Below the pieces are notes generated by a model that was not told where the DNA came from, made no database searches, and was given only the letters and a program-made list of their open reading frames with translations. From CAYLNH01 sp964384625 (GTDB lineage Bacteria; Verrucomicrobiota; Lentisphaeria; JABSQK01), in the NCBI GenBank assembly GCA_964384625.1, contig CAYLNH010000194.1, positions 1-13,788 of the forward strand: 13,788 nt of DNA, written 5' to 3'. This document shows positions 13,769-13,788 of this stretch, piece after piece (the first letter of the stretch is position 1; each line of letters begins with the position of its first letter). The translations under genes and the position numbers were made by a program.

Positions 13769-13788
13769 TACATTTCGTGCTTGCCCCG

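Noticed and set aside
1..13788. Search by eye for CRISPR arrays, tRNA genes, transposases, integrases, toxin-antitoxin pairs and known defence genes
   Set aside because: Nothing supportable was seen apart from the zinc-ribbon remnant, which is not itself a transposase.

Overview
This window reads as a GC-rich bacterial chromosome segment. The best guess for its source is the PVC superphylum or a neighbouring group (Planctomycetota, Lentisphaerota, Kiritimatiellota). The main clue is the long ECF sigma factor at the left end: its sigma domains are followed by hydrophobic segments, a secretin-like small domain and HEAT-like repeats, an architecture typical of that group. The placement is an inference, since there is no rRNA or other marker gene here.

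Left end (1-2262): a minus-strand sigma factor (20-1819) with a 272-base upstream region that contains two short palindromes. A tiny plus-strand reading frame follows (2092-2262). It encodes a zinc-ribbon-like fragment and has a nested inverted repeat inside it. It looks like the remnant of a longer gene.

Centre (2228-9976): one compact minus-strand operon, read right to left as nusA, infB, rbfA, nrnA-like DHH phosphoesterase, truB, ribF, rdgC-like. Junctions are tight or overlapping, except for 115 bases between infB and rbfA. This is the widely conserved transcription, translation and RNA-maturation cluster: NusA (elongation and termination), IF-2 (initiation), RbfA (30S maturation), NrnA (nanoRNA/pAp turnover), TruB (tRNA psi55) and RibF (FMN/FAD). 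Genes often found in this cluster elsewhere (rimP, ylxR/rplGA, rpsO) are absent, and an RdgC-like recombination protein is attached at the 3' end. A clear intrinsic terminator, with a plausible promoter behind it, lies in front of nusA. This suggests the operon could be controlled by termination or attenuation in its leader.

Right end (10240-13788): a secreted Sel1-repeat protein (minus) and a solitary larB (plus) diverge from a 132-base region holding candidate promoters and a dyad. Next come a 272-base gap with no convincing gene and a secreted protein of unknown function (12735-13664). The edge carries two back-to-back hairpins that look like a dispersed intergenic repeat.

No gap without a gene exceeds 300 bases. 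I saw no tRNA, rRNA, CRISPR array, intact insertion sequence, prophage gene or recognisable defence system. The items most worth following are the nusA leader, the membrane-tethered sigma factor, the RdgC-like operon member and the zinc-ribbon remnant with its nested repeat.
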